DNA of 60,891 nucleotides, from the NCBI GenBank assembly GCA_002634395.1, contig NSJM01000006.1, positions 1 through 60,891 on the forward strand. Direction: 5' to 3'. The position numbers and the translations under genes were made by a program. Positions 51,810 through 60,441 of this stretch are shown here, piece after piece. Every line of letters begins with the position of its first letter. Position 1 is the stretch's first letter. The notes beneath the pieces were generated by a model. The model did not search any database. It saw nothing but the letters and a program-made list of their open reading frames with translations, and had not been told where the DNA came from. The DNA comes from Candidatus Methylomirabilis sp. GTDB taxonomy: Bacteria; Methylomirabilota; Methylomirabilia; Methylomirabilales; Methylomirabilaceae.

Positions 51810-52361
51810 TCACCGGCTCAGGTCGATGACCTTCCAGAACTTCAGAAAATAGTCGACGCCAGAGACGATGCTCAATATAATCGCCGCCCACAGACTCAGA
51901 AAGCCAAGAGACGGGGTAATAATGAAATGCCACTGCGGGGGCGGCCAATCGAGGATCAGGAACGTCACCGCCGCGACCTCAGCCAGCATCTTGTACTTAC
52001 CGAAATCGCTGGCATGGATGATAATGTTTTGTGAGGCGGCGACCGTTCTGAGCCCGGTAATGGCCAACTCACGGCCGACAATCAGGACAACCATCCAGGC
52101 CGGCGCCCGGCCCACCTGCACCAGCGCGATAAGGGCGGTGGAGATGAGGAGTTTATCGGCAATCGGGTCAAGCAACTTGCCCAGCGCCGTCACCTGGCTG
52201 GTGTTCCGCGCGATATGGCCATCCAGCCAATCGGTCAGGACCGCGGCCAGAAAGATGACTCCCGCAGTATAATTGGGAACCTTCTCTCCCACGACCAGGA
52301 AGACAATGACAAACGGAACCAGGAAGATCCGGCCTAGCGTCAGTTTGTTAGGCAGGTTCAT
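51810..52361 (-). CDS. pgsA: Phosphatidylglycerophosphate synthase, copy 2
   Basis: This enzyme makes phosphatidylglycerol phosphate from CDP-diacylglycerol and glycerol-3-phosphate. The 183-residue membrane protein starts MNLPNKLTLGRIFLVPF, has the signature DWLDGHIARNTSQVTALGKLLDPIADK and IVGRELAITGLRTVAASQN, typical of true PgsA. It is therefore a better PgsA candidate than the copy at 41503. The ATG at 52361 follows AGGAG by five bases. It is the first gene of the long cluster. Confidence 0.93.
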   Translation of the reverse strand: MNLPNKLTLGRIFLVPFVIVFLVVGEKVPNYTAGVIFLAAVLTDWLDGHIARNTSQVTALGKLLDPIADKLLISTALIALVQVGRAPAWMVVLIVGRELAITGLRTVAASQNIIIHASDFGKYKMLAEVAAVTFLILDWPPPQWHFIITPSLGFLSLWAAIILSIVSGVDYFLKFWKVIDLSR

Positions 52362-52450
52362 ACAGACTCCTGATCCTTTGAAGTCTTGCGTAACCTCCAT
52401 CGATTCTTCTTAACTACGTCTGCCGCATTCAATCACGATTCTCTTCCATG

Positions 52451-52490
52451 TAAAACAGCATTCAGCCGTCAGCGTTCAGCACCTCCAGAA
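52451..52490. repeat. CAGC/TTCAGC short repeats upstream of pgsA
   Basis: Units CAGCATT, CAGCCGT, CAGCGTT, CAGCACC follow each other with seven-base spacing. They lie in the 284-bp space between lipM-like and pgsA genes, in which I see no gene. Confidence 0.5.
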
Positions 52491-52645
52491 GGACGTGCGG
52501 GTTAAGATGTGGGGCGTCCCCCCGTACGCCAGGCGCCGGCATCTGATAACTGATCGCGTGGCCGGCATTACATTTTTGAGCAGTGCGTAACACCGTAACC
52601 GTACCAAAGGCCCAAGGAAGCTGTCAAGGTTGATCCCACGCGCGA

Positions 52646-53440
52646 TCATCGGCGAAATGTCCAGTCCGCTGAGCCATAGCGAGTGGCGGCTAACTCCACC
52701 GACAGTCTGAACTCCTCAGGCCGGAGCTGACCCTCCACGAACTCGATCCCCATCTCCGCGCTAAAACCGTCCCTTATGGCCGTCTCTATTTCCCGACGAC
52801 TGGGAAGCCGCCCCAGTGCGTCACGCAGCGAGCCGACCATCTCGAGATTGCCTGCTGCTGCAACCCGTTCAGTCTGACGCAGAAAATCAAGGATACCGGT
52901 AGGATCGAAATCCATCAGAATACTTCCCTGCTGGAGAAGCGCGGCAGGAAATCGCCGTTGCGCCGAGCCGATCACCTTTTTCCCACCCACCAGCACCTCA
53001 TGCTGCGAAATGGCTGGAAAGCAGAACGAGGCCAATGCTCCGTCAGCCGGCTTGGGGCGGCGCGCTACACTCACCTCCAGGCCGAGCATTTCAAGGCCGC
53101 GAAGCAGGCACGCGTTGATCCGGCGGTAACTCTCCGCGATCGAGATCTTCGCCCAGGATGGGCACAGGGGAAGGATCAGGCTGTAGGCCAAGTCCCACTG
53201 GTGTAGCACGGCTCGACCGCCGGTAGGACGACGCACAACAGGCATCGCAAACGTACGACAGGTTGCTAAGTCAATGTCAGCGCTCCGCTGAGAGAAACCG
53301 ATGGACAGTGTCGGCGCCTCCCATGTGTAGAAGCGAAGGATCGCACTATCCCCGCATAGGGTAGTGAGCGCCTCGTCGATTCCCATGTTGAGAGGGCCGC
53401 TCGAGGCGTCCGTCTTCAACAGTCGGCCAGAGGAATGCAT
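52646..53440 (-). CDS. Lipoate-protein ligase / octanoyltransferase family (LipM-like)
   Basis: The 264-residue protein belongs to the biotin/lipoyl transferase fold. RRPTGGRAVLHQWDLAYSLI is the family core. A cysteine in SFCFPAISQHEVLVGGKKVIGSAQRR occupies the place of the LipM/LipL catalytic cysteine, and the conserved Lys is in GGKKVIGSAQRR. LipM transfers octanoate from acyl carrier protein to GcvH; LplA uses free lipoate. The Cys favours LipM, but this is inference. It stands upstream of pgsA with a long gap. Confidence 0.82.
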   Translation of the reverse strand: MHSSGRLLKTDASSGPLNMGIDEALTTLCGDSAILRFYTWEAPTLSIGFSQRSADIDLATCRTFAMPVVRRPTGGRAVLHQWDLAYSLILPLCPSWAKISIAESYRRINACLLRGLEMLGLEVSVARRPKPADGALASFCFPAISQHEVLVGGKKVIGSAQRRFPAALLQQGSILMDFDPTGILDFLRQTERVAAAGNLEMVGSLRDALGRLPSRREIETAIRDGFSAEMGIEFVEGQLRPEEFRLSVELAATRYGSADWTFRR

Positions 53441-53544
53441 CCTATGGCACTTATCTATCCGATTCAGCCCGGTGGGATCCGGGTCGAGAGATCCGGCGCA
53501 GCCTACGTACTCCTCCCCCAGTCTTGCACGGGGTCAGTGTATGC

Positions 53545-54411
53545 TCATGCCTTTTCGATGTCACGGTGTCGGACGTTGACCGGATAGCCGCGCTCCCGAA
53601 AATGACCGGCGAGCTGTTCTACGAGAAAGACCGAACGGTGACGGCCACCGGTGCAGCCAAGTGCGATGGTCAGATAGGCGCGGCCATCCTCCTCACAGTG
53701 AGGCGTCACAAAGTCAAGTAAATCCATCAAGCGCTCAAGGTACGGTTTGGTCGCAGAGGCTCGCATGAGAAATACGCCAATCGGGGAATCAAGGCCGGTC
53801 AGCGGCCGCAGGTCATCGATGAAATGAGGGCTGGGTAGGAATCGGGTATCAAGGACCAGATCGGCGTCGAACGGCAGCCCGTGCTTATAGCCGAAAGAGA
53901 CCAGGGAGAGGGCGATCTTAGCCGTTGGCCGTTCCATCACGAATGCCTGAGAGAGGAATCGCTTCAGATCATGAATAGTCAGGGTACTCGTGTCGATAAT
54001 GAGATCAGCCTCGTCCCGGAGGCGAGTCAGCATCTGTCGCTCTGCAGCGATCCCGACCAGGGCCGACTGTCCAGCCGCGAGGGGATGCGGGCGTCGGCTC
54101 TCACTAAAGCGCCGCACAAGGACCTCATTGCCGGCATCCAAAAAAACGATCTTGACGGCATGCCCTTCAGCCCGTAGCATCCCCAGGATGTCGAACAGCG
54201 AAGCGAGGAATTCACCCCCACGAACGTCGATGACAAGGGCAACTCGCCCAATCGGATGCTCGGATTGCGTGCAGAGCCGAACAAAGGTGGGGATTAATGT
54301 GGTCGGCAGGTTATCGATGCAGAAAAAGCCGATATCCTCCAGGCACTTGATCGCCTGACTCTTTCCGGCCCCGGACACGCCGGTGATAATCACAATCTCA
54401 GCCGCCTTCAT
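53545..54411 (-). CDS. rapZ: RNase adapter RapZ (P-loop, UPF0042 family)
   Basis: The 288-residue nucleotide-binding protein has Walker A (ITGVSGAGKSQAIKCLED), FFCIDNLPTTLIPTF, DVRGGEFLASLFDIL and the C-terminal domain VSFGYKHGLPFDADLVLDTRFLPSPHF...YLTIALGCTGGRHRSVFLVEQLA. In E. coli RapZ controls glucosamine-6-phosphate synthase through small RNAs. As in many bacteria it lies beside hpf and rpoN. Confidence 0.95.
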   Translation of the reverse strand: MKAAEIVIITGVSGAGKSQAIKCLEDIGFFCIDNLPTTLIPTFVRLCTQSEHPIGRVALVIDVRGGEFLASLFDILGMLRAEGHAVKIVFLDAGNEVLVRRFSESRRPHPLAAGQSALVGIAAERQMLTRLRDEADLIIDTSTLTIHDLKRFLSQAFVMERPTAKIALSLVSFGYKHGLPFDADLVLDTRFLPSPHFIDDLRPLTGLDSPIGVFLMRASATKPYLERLMDLLDFVTPHCEEDGRAYLTIALGCTGGRHRSVFLVEQLAGHFRERGYPVNVRHRDIEKA

Positions 54412-54539
54412 CGCAGCGCACCCTTTACATTCGCTTCCAAATGACTACCTTGCCCTCACGCCTTCAGGCCAACACACCTGACGCCCACAGTGCGCTCATG
54501 AACATGCAAGTCCAGGACAAGACGCTGCCCCAACGCACT

Positions 54540-54651
54540 CGCCCGTGTCCATTGCGAGCGACCGAAGGGGGCGCAGCAATCCGCCACGGAGTGTCGTTGC
54601 GAGGCGAAGCCGAAGCGATCTCCCTGCGCTCCCTCGCAATGGACACGGGCG
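54540..54651. repeat. Palindromic intergenic element between hpf and rapZ
   Basis: Perfect 19-bp inverted ends (54540-54558 and 54633-54651, containing CCCGTGTCCATTGCGAG) enclose two diverged GCGAnCGAAG...GCAATCnCC units. The flanks (GCCCCAACGC, GGCTGGGGC) pair further. It looks like a REP/MITE-type palindrome; the core resembles the TTGCGAGGCGAAGC...GCAATC elements seen in many genomes. Confidence 0.65.
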
Positions 54652-54669
54652 GCGACAGGGCTGGGGCGA

Positions 54670-55212
54670 TTAACTCGTGGGCTCGATCAAACCGTAATCC
54701 CCATCGCGTCTTCGATACAGGACATTAACCTCCTGGGTCCGAGCGTTGCGGAATACAAAAAAAGTATGGTCCAACAGGCTCATCTGTATGACGGCTTCGT
54801 CCGGAGAGAGCGGTTTCATAGCGAACTGCTTAGTCTTCACGATACGAGGGCCGTCCTCCGGAAAGGACTCGGGCTCCGCAGACGGTATCTCTTCTCTGGA
54901 ACGTGACCGAGCCGCGCCTCGACTGGAGTGCTCCACAACCTTCTCTTTATAGCGAAGGATTTGACGCTCAATCTTATCGGCCACGAGGTCGATGGCGGAA
55001 TACAGGTTGTCGCTCGACTCTTCTCCCCGGATAGTCAGCTCTCGGACGTGAAGCGTCACCTCCGCTATCTGTCGATATTTCTGGACCGAGAGGATGATAT
55101 GGGCTGAGGTAATCTGATCGAAGAACTTCTGCAGGCGGGCGATCTTCTCCTCTGCATAACGTCTGAGGGCTTCAGTATTCTCGAGATTACGGGTAGTAAT
55201 GGTAATTTGCAT
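54670..55212 (-). CDS. hpf: Ribosome hibernation promoting factor, long form
   Basis: HPF dimerises 70S ribosomes into inactive 100S particles. The N-terminal S30AE domain (residues 1-100: MQITITTRNLENTEALRRYAEEKIARLQKFF, AEVTLHVRELTIRGEESSDNLYSAIDLVADKIERQILRYKEKV) is followed by the C-terminal dimerisation domain (IVKTKQFAMKPLSPDEAVIQMSLLDHTFFVFRNARTQEVNVLYRRRDGDYGLIEP). At 180 residues this is the long form. GAGGAG precedes the ATG at 55212. It is downstream of rpoN. Confidence 0.95.
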   Translation of the reverse strand: MQITITTRNLENTEALRRYAEEKIARLQKFFDQITSAHIILSVQKYRQIAEVTLHVRELTIRGEESSDNLYSAIDLVADKIERQILRYKEKVVEHSSRGAARSRSREEIPSAEPESFPEDGPRIVKTKQFAMKPLSPDEAVIQMSLLDHTFFVFRNARTQEVNVLYRRRDGDYGLIEPTS

Positions 55213-55254
55213 CAGTTGACTCCTCGATAGAAAATGAGATGTCTCTGTACTCAA

Positions 55255-56679
55255 TCACACATAGCGACGTTGATTGGATGAGGGAATCTTGAGTTGACCA
55301 CGATACTTGGCTACGGTTCGACGGGCGATCTCGACCCCGTGAATCTTCGTCAGGATCTCTACGATCTTCTGATCGCTCAGCGGCTTGCGGGAGTCTTCTT
55401 CCGTCAGGTATCGGCGAACCAGATCCTTGACCCTACGAGAAGAGACGGCTTCACCAACACTCGATGGAACACCACGATGAAAAAAGTATTTCAGGCCGAA
55501 TAGTCCCTGCGGAGTCTGGACATACTTGTTCGTCGTCACCCGACTGATGGTAGACTCATGCATCGAAATGTCATCGGCCACTTCACGAAGCGTCAGGGGC
55601 TTGAGGTGGGAGAGCCCGTGTTCGAAGAAATTCCTCTGATATTTCACCAGGCTTTCGCTAACCTTGATAAGCGTCCGCTTCCGCTGTTCAATGCTCCGGA
55701 TAAACCAGAGGGCCGAGCGCATCTTCTCTTCGACATACCCCTTGGCCTCTCGCGAGGCAAGCGCCTGCTTGGAAAGGATCTGTCGATAATACCGACTGAC
55801 TCGAAGGCGGGGAAGACCGTCTTCGTTCAGCGCGACCACCAATCGTCCGTCAATTTTAAGAATATACACATCGGGCGTAATATATTGGGGTTCCTCACTA
55901 CTGTAGTTTTTGCCTGGTTTGGGTTCCAGGGAGGCGATGAGCGATATCGCCTCTTGCACCTCTCTGAGTGAGGCCCCAAGCGAGGCTGCAATCTTTCCGA
56001 ATCGATGGCGTTCTACATCATGGAGGTAGTTGCCGACAATGGCCTCCGCCAACGCCTGCCCTTCCGGCCGTGTCCCGAGCTGTATAAGCAGGCATTCCCG
56101 GAGATCCCGCGCCCCCACTCCGGCAGGATCGAAACCCTGAACAAGCCGAAGAGCCGATTCCATCGCCTCCGAGGAAGCTTCAGCCAGTAACGCCAGCTCC
56201 TCGATACCACTACGAAGGTATCCGTTGTCGTCCAGTTCTCCGATGATGAGGCTTCCCAGCCTGAGAAGTTCCTGATCCTTGACGGTCAGGTGAAGCTGAA
56301 AGAGCAGATGATCCTGAAGGGAGCCCGGCTTGGTAAGCATACTTTCGCTATCGAACCGTTCGACCGACTCGTATTGGTTAGATGGCCGATAGTCTGAGGC
56401 GTCCTGAAGATAACTTTCCCAATCGATTTCTGCGACCTGGCCTTCCCCATTGCGCTCGACCGCCGGCTCCTCTGTGACGGACTTCAATGCCGGCAGATCG
56501 TCCAGCTCCTCCGCTTCCTCTACCGTCTCTTCCAGAACCGGGTTTTCTTCCACCTCCTGTCGCACCGCTTGAAGCAGCTCCATCCGCGACAACTGCAACA
56601 GGTTGATCGCCTGTTGCAGCATCGGCGTCATCACCATCTTCTGCATCTGTCGCAGACTAAGCTTCGCTTCAAATGCCAT
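55255..56679 (-). CDS. rpoN: RNA polymerase sigma-54 factor
   Basis: The 474-residue factor has region I rich in Gln/Leu (LSLRQMQKMVMTPMLQQAINLLQLSRMELLQAVRQEVEENPVLEE), an acidic region II, the core-binding region, HTH (LREVADDISMHESTISRVTTNKYVQTPQGLFGLKYFFH) and the RpoN box ARRTVAKYRGQLKIPSSNQRR. It directs transcription at -24/-12 promoters with enhancer-binding ATPases. The ATG at 56679 follows AAGGA. The order lptB-rpoN-hpf-rapZ is conserved in many Gram-negative bacteria. Confidence 0.96.
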   Translation of the reverse strand: MAFEAKLSLRQMQKMVMTPMLQQAINLLQLSRMELLQAVRQEVEENPVLEETVEEAEELDDLPALKSVTEEPAVERNGEGQVAEIDWESYLQDASDYRPSNQYESVERFDSESMLTKPGSLQDHLLFQLHLTVKDQELLRLGSLIIGELDDNGYLRSGIEELALLAEASSEAMESALRLVQGFDPAGVGARDLRECLLIQLGTRPEGQALAEAIVGNYLHDVERHRFGKIAASLGASLREVQEAISLIASLEPKPGKNYSSEEPQYITPDVYILKIDGRLVVALNEDGLPRLRVSRYYRQILSKQALASREAKGYVEEKMRSALWFIRSIEQRKRTLIKVSESLVKYQRNFFEHGLSHLKPLTLREVADDISMHESTISRVTTNKYVQTPQGLFGLKYFFHRGVPSSVGEAVSSRRVKDLVRRYLTEEDSRKPLSDQKIVEILTKIHGVEIARRTVAKYRGQLKIPSSNQRRYV

Positions 56680-56690
56680 AGCAGTCATCC

Positions 56691-57431
56691 TTACAGGCTA
56701 AACCGTTCGCCAAGGTAGATCTCCCTGGCCCGTTCATCGGATGCCAACTCTTGGGCGGTTCCCGAGACCAGCACTCGACCTTCGTAGATCAGATAGGCAC
56801 GATCGACAATCTGTAAGGTCTCCCGTACGTTGTGATCGGTAATCAAGACCCCAACCCCCCTTGCTTTGAGTCGGGCTATGATGGCCTGAATATCGGCGAT
56901 CGCAATAGGATCAATTCCCGCAAACGGCTCGTCGAGCAACATAAAATCCGGAGAGGTCACCAAGGCTCTGGTGATCTCCGCTCGGCGACGTTCGCCACCT
57001 GATAGCGTATACGCCTTACTCTTGGCAAGGTGGGTCAGATCCAACTCCTGAAGGAGGCTCTCAAGTCGTTGCTGTCGTTCTTCTTCTGTCAGATCCAGGA
57101 TCTCGAGAATGGCCATGACATTCTGTTCTACAGTCAGCTTGCGAAAGATCGAGGGCTCCTGCGGAAGAAATCCCAAACCTTTACGGGCCCGTTTGTACAC
57201 CGGAAGATCAGTGACGTCTTCCCCGTTTAATATAACGTGGCCACGATCCGGCTTTACTAGCCCAAGGACCATGTAGAAGGTTGTCGTCTTCCCGGCGCCA
57301 TTCGGTCCCAACAGGCCGACCACCTCTCCGGCTTCGAGATTGATACTGACGCCTGCCACGACCGCTCGACCCTTGAACGACTTGACGAGGTTGTCTGTCC
57401 GAAGGGTCCGCTGGTTCGACGAGCTCACCAC
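56691..57431 (-). CDS. lptB: LPS export ABC transporter ATP-binding protein
   Basis: This ATPase powers lipopolysaccharide extraction by LptBFG. The 246-residue protein has Walker A ([17 protein letters not shown]), [17 protein letters not shown], signature [15 protein letters not shown], Walker B ([13 protein letters not shown]) and switch His (ITDHNVRET). It is 14 bp downstream of lptA. The start is a GTG in a GTGGTG run. lptF and lptG are not in the window. Confidence 0.95.
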   Translation of the reverse strand: MVSSSNQRTLRTDNLVKSFKGRAVVAGVSINLEAGEVVGLLGPNGAGKTTTFYMVLGLVKPDRGHVILNGEDVTDLPVYKRARKGLGFLPQEPSIFRKLTVEQNVMAILEILDLTEEERQQRLESLLQELDLTHLAKSKAYTLSGGERRRAEITRALVTSPDFMLLDEPFAGIDPIAIADIQAIIARLKARGVGVLITDHNVRETLQIVDRAYLIYEGRVLVSGTAQELASDERAREIYLGERFSL

Positions 57432-57445
57432 AGGTCCATTCTGGA

Positions 57446-58009
57446 TCAGGAACCCCCCTTCGTCGCTGCCGGTTTACCACCCTTACCAGGCGTCTCGGGC
57501 TTCGATCGCTCTGCCCCCTCTGGCTTTGGGTAGAGGATAGCCGTGACTCGCTTTGAGGGATCGCCTTCAACGATCGCCCTGTCCTCCTTCAAGAAAACGG
57601 TAATCTTCGTTCCGGTGATCAGATCGTTATCCTGCCAGACCCTGGGATCTCCTGTTAAGACTGCCCTGTCTTCATCGCGAAACAACTCGAGATGGTCGCC
57701 AGTGGCCTTTTTCTCCCCTTTGGTCAGCCTGACATTGCCGCTAGCCACTCCCTTTTCGATCCGCTCCATCTTCTCATCAAAGAGAAACTCCATCTTGTCG
57801 GAGAGGACAACCAGATCCTTCTCCTTGTCATCTACCATCACATTCCCGGTATAGATCGCCGAATGGAGCTTTCGGTTCACCTCTAAGCGATCAGAGGTAA
57901 TCGTAATCGAGCTCTTTCCTTTCTGTTGCTCCTGGGCGCACACGGAGCCGACCAGCAAGACACAGTTCATCAGCGCAATGACTGTGGTAACCCAGCCGCG
58001 GCAGCTCAT
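57446..58009 (-). CDS. lptA: LPS transport periplasmic protein LptA (OstA family)
   Basis: The 187-residue protein has a signal peptide ([17 protein letters not shown]) and a beta-jellyroll OstA domain ([44 protein letters not shown]...[63 protein letters not shown]). It forms the periplasmic bridge for LPS. The C-terminal 30 residues are Lys/Pro-rich. Its ATG overlaps the lptC stop. Confidence 0.92.
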   Translation of the reverse strand: MSCRGWVTTVIALMNCVLLVGSVCAQEQQKGKSSITITSDRLEVNRKLHSAIYTGNVMVDDKEKDLVVLSDKMEFLFDEKMERIEKGVASGNVRLTKGEKKATGDHLELFRDEDRAVLTGDPRVWQDNDLITGTKITVFLKEDRAIVEGDPSKRVTAILYPKPEGAERSKPETPGKGGKPAATKGGS

Positions 58010-58617
58010 TGAGTGCCTCCGCTTCGGGAACCGGATCGCTCTTTTTTCTCCAGCCCGACACTATTCGGAAGCACATGCGACCGCACGCGACTCAAAAATC
58101 TCACACGATCAAGATCTGTCTCCGCCTCCATTCCCACTCCATAACTCGTCAGTCCACCCTTTGCCAACGTAACAGGTGATCGAGTAAATATTCGACGATT
58201 CTTGGCCGACCAGTCCAGGGACTGGGTTTGCAGACTATTGCCCTGTTCAGAGGTTGCCGTAACGTTGCGCTCCATATGGATATCTTTCGTCCGCATGTTG
58301 ACCGTGGCACTATCCGACCGGACCGTCAGTTTTCCCTGCTCAGAATACAGCATGACGGTCACCGGATTGGAGATCCTCATTACCTTCGCGATATCTTCTT
58401 TCTCAAAGACCTCACCGCGGTCGCCCCACACCTCCCAAAGCATCTTGCCGTCCTTTGTTTCTACCAGATGGAACTTGGTAATCTTGACATCTGCTGGAGA
58501 CTCGCGCTTTTCTTCTCCAAATACAGGGAACGCACCGGTAGCCAACTCATATGTAAAAGTTACGGCTACCGATACCACTACGATCCGCACTAACCAAGCC
58601 CATTTGGTCATTCGCAT
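58006..58617 (-). CDS. lptC: LPS export protein LptC
   Basis: The 203-residue protein has one N-terminal membrane anchor (AWLVRIVVVSVAVTFTYEL) and an LptC-type domain (VKITKFHLVETKDGKMLWEVWGDRGEVFEKEDIAKVMRISNPVTVMLYSEQGKLTVRSDSATVNMRTKDIHMERNVTATSEQGNSLQTQSLDW). It receives LPS from LptBFG and passes it to LptA. It is the first gene of lptC-lptA-lptB-rpoN-hpf. Confidence 0.9.
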   Translation of the reverse strand: MRMTKWAWLVRIVVVSVAVTFTYELATGAFPVFGEEKRESPADVKITKFHLVETKDGKMLWEVWGDRGEVFEKEDIAKVMRISNPVTVMLYSEQGKLTVRSDSATVNMRTKDIHMERNVTATSEQGNSLQTQSLDWSAKNRRIFTRSPVTLAKGGLTSYGVGMEAETDLDRVRFLSRVRSHVLPNSVGLEKKERSGSRSGGTQ

Positions 58618-59169
58618 CCCTGCTTTCCTATAGCATAAAGTAGAGATGATGTAAAGAGATGTGGAGTGCCGAGCAGCCCTTGCCGATTTACGTAATCGCG
58701 AGGAGGTCCGGAGAACCTTATATCATGCAGCAGAGTTATCCCCAGGCATTATTCATAAGAAAGTGTCCGAGGACACGAGGAGATAGACCGGGAGAAGCCT
58801 TCGAGCAGAATACGATACAGCAAGATTTACCACCAGAGGCAGAAACCAGCAGCACGCAACGGTGTTATCCTTTACGAATCAGCCACTACTTCCTCCCAGC
58901 GTTCCGATGAACAATCTTCAACGTCCCAACTGCAACGCTCCGCATGTGCGCGCCGACCACTCAATCCTGATATCCAACATCTTGAGATAAGACATGCTAG
59001 TTATAATGACGGCTGGGGGGGGAGGACCCCCCCAGCAGTGGGTGGCTTTTCCCGCCGTGATAATAATCAACCACTCTTTTCCGGTGATCAACCCCGCGTT
59101 TCGACGTCAAGTTACTTCACTTCTGCCCATCGGGGTCGATTCGGCCACCAAAGCCTGACAGTGTAACTA
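58618..59169. other. Intergenic region upstream of lptC; GC-rich hairpin
   Basis: This stretch of about 550 bp has no convincing gene; an 83-codon frame at 58659-58910 has no ribosome site or family resemblance. At 59012-59036 a strong hairpin (GCTGGGGGGG with CCCCCCCAGC) is preceded on the plus strand by TATAAT. It could be a small-RNA start or a terminator-like end for the peptide genes at 59170-59371. Confidence 0.35.
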
Positions 59170-59223
59170 CTACTTCTTCTTGGTCGCCTTCTTTGGGGCT
59201 GCCTTTTTCTTCGCTGCTGCCAT
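59170..59223 (-). CDS. 17-residue Lys/Ala-rich mini-protein
   Basis: The frame MAAAKKKAAPKKATKKK is preceded by GGGGGTGAG at a normal ribosome-site distance. The 5' leader and first codons (about 23 bp) are the same as those of the next gene upstream, which supports a real duplicated gene rather than chance. It is strongly basic, like a histone H1 or ribosome-tail peptide. Function unknown. Confidence 0.5.
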   Translation of the reverse strand: MAAAKKKAAPKKATKKK

Positions 59224-59275
59224 TGAGATTCTCACCCCCTTTCCTCATTAAGGCCTGTGATGCCGCTGAACCTGA

Positions 59276-59371
59276 CTAGCACCCTCTCCCCGATTTCTTT
59301 GGTGCTGCCTTCTTTGGTGCTGCTTTCTTTGGCGCTGCTTTCTTTGGCGCCGGCTTCTTCGCTGCGGCCAT
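59276..59371 (-). CDS. 31-residue Lys/Ala/Pro-repeat mini-protein
   Basis: The peptide starts MAAAKKPAPKK, continues with three further AAPKK pentapeptides and ends SGRGC. It has the same leader as the 17-residue gene 50 bp downstream, with GGGGGTGAG before the ATG. Pentapeptide repeats of this sort are seen in nucleoid-binding H1-like tails. It is strongly basic and has one C-terminal Cys. Function unknown. Confidence 0.55.
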   Translation of the reverse strand: MAAAKKPAPKKAAPKKAAPKKAAPKKSGRGC

Positions 59372-59418
59372 TGAGATTCTCACCCCCTTTCTACGCTATC
59401 GGCTCCCTAGTGGTCCTA

Positions 59419-59868
59419 CTACAAGAACGCCAACTGCGGGTTCTTCTCACGCGTAAGTGCTACGAGCTTTTCAATTAAGGCCTGGGCATCCTTCAGCGCA
59501 CTCTCAACCTCATATCGGGGGATCGGAGTATGCGGCTCATCCATAAAATCCTGCCGCTTACGCCGCATCCGATCGAAGCCATTGACCAAGGTGCGTCCCT
59601 CTTCGCCCAATAACTCACCGACCAATATGACGATCGTCCTGGCCTGATCGCGACCTTTTGGCCGCCACCCTTCAGCCATCACTAATGCCTTCGCTGCTCT
59701 CAGCATCGCCTGATAGGCAATAACGTATGCCCATTCCTTATCGATGGTGACGTTGGCCTTGGCCGTCGCCGAGTCTTTTAACGCGCGCGCAAGCAGCATC
59801 GAAACCTGCCTAAAGTCAGGTCTAATTTCTTCAGCCAGCCCCCGTTCCCGAAGTTCCTCATAGGCCAT
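59419..59868 (-). CDS. HEPN-domain protein (possible toxin of a HEPN/MNT pair)
   Basis: The 149-residue all-helical protein has the HEPN layout: KDSATAKANVTIDKEWAYVIAYQAMLRAAKALVMAEGWRPKGRDQARTIVILVGEL, then FDRMRRKRQDFMDEP and a C-terminal helix. Active HEPN RNases carry R-x4-6-H near this last motif; here the position of His appears to be Gln106 (KRQDF), so activity is doubtful. The start overlaps the end of the upstream nucleotidyltransferase-like gene by 11 bp, which is typical of HEPN/MNT toxin-antitoxin modules. Confidence 0.7.
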   Translation of the reverse strand: MAYEELRERGLAEEIRPDFRQVSMLLARALKDSATAKANVTIDKEWAYVIAYQAMLRAAKALVMAEGWRPKGRDQARTIVILVGELLGEEGRTLVNGFDRMRRKRQDFMDEPHTPIPRYEVESALKDAQALIEKLVALTREKNPQLAFL

Positions 59869-60427
59869 CGCCCGTTCCGATCAGAATTGACTTTCGGCCC
59901 TTAAGGACTTCAACCAGGAACGGGTCATCCTCTACTTTTCTTCGCTGATATTCGGCCTCATCAAAAACGAGGTAGTTAATCTCGCGATTCAAACGGCTTT
60001 CTAACGTCCTGATCGCATCATTAAGCTCGTTCAGGTCGACCTGACCGATAACCATCAGTCGAATGGGGCCGAGACCCTCTTCGGCCTCGTGCTGCTCGGT
60101 CCCATACATCATAGCCGTTTGAATCCCTTTGATCTTTCTGAGTCCCTCTCGGAGACTCGCATGAATGCCAGTGGTCTTAGCGATGACTCCCCTCATCTCG
60201 GTGTAAAGGGGCGAAGCCTTGTTGACCCGATAGTATCGGAGATTCCCGACCTTTTCACTTGCCAGTAACCCAGCCCTCTCCAGATTATCCAATTCCCGCT
60301 TGACTCCAGAGATATCCCGCCCAAGGTGTCGCGCCAGTTCTCTGACGTAAAAGCGCTTGTCCAACCTAGTAAAAAACAGGGTAAGAATACTTACGCGTGT
60401 TTCTGATGAAAATAACCGGATCAGCAA
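59858..60427 (-). CDS. Winged-helix protein with degenerate nucleotidyltransferase (MNT) domain
   Basis: The 189-residue protein begins with a winged helix (SETRVSILTLFFTRLDKRFYVRELARHLGRDISGVKRELDNLERAGLLASEKVGNLRYYRVN). A nucleotidyltransferase-like segment follows (MMYGTEQHEAEEGLGPIRLMVIG). Active MNT proteins read GSxARGE...SDIDL; here GT and PIR replace GS and DxD, so catalysis is unlikely. It may act as the DNA-binding antitoxin/repressor of the HEPN gene. The start is TTG at 60427 after GAGGTG. Confidence 0.7.
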   Translation of the reverse strand: MLIRLFSSETRVSILTLFFTRLDKRFYVRELARHLGRDISGVKRELDNLERAGLLASEKVGNLRYYRVNKASPLYTEMRGVIAKTTGIHASLREGLRKIKGIQTAMMYGTEQHEAEEGLGPIRLMVIGQVDLNELNDAIRTLESRLNREINYLVFDEAEYQRRKVEDDPFLVEVLKGRKSILIGTGDGL

Positions 60428-60441
60428 CAGGGCACCTCATC

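Noticed and set aside
54441-54728. Plus-strand frame of 95 codons
   Set aside because: It runs through the palindromic element and into the antisense of hpf; composition follows the repeat.
58659-58910. Plus-strand frame of 83 codons
   Set aside because: No ribosome site, unusual composition and no recognisable family; left as intergenic.
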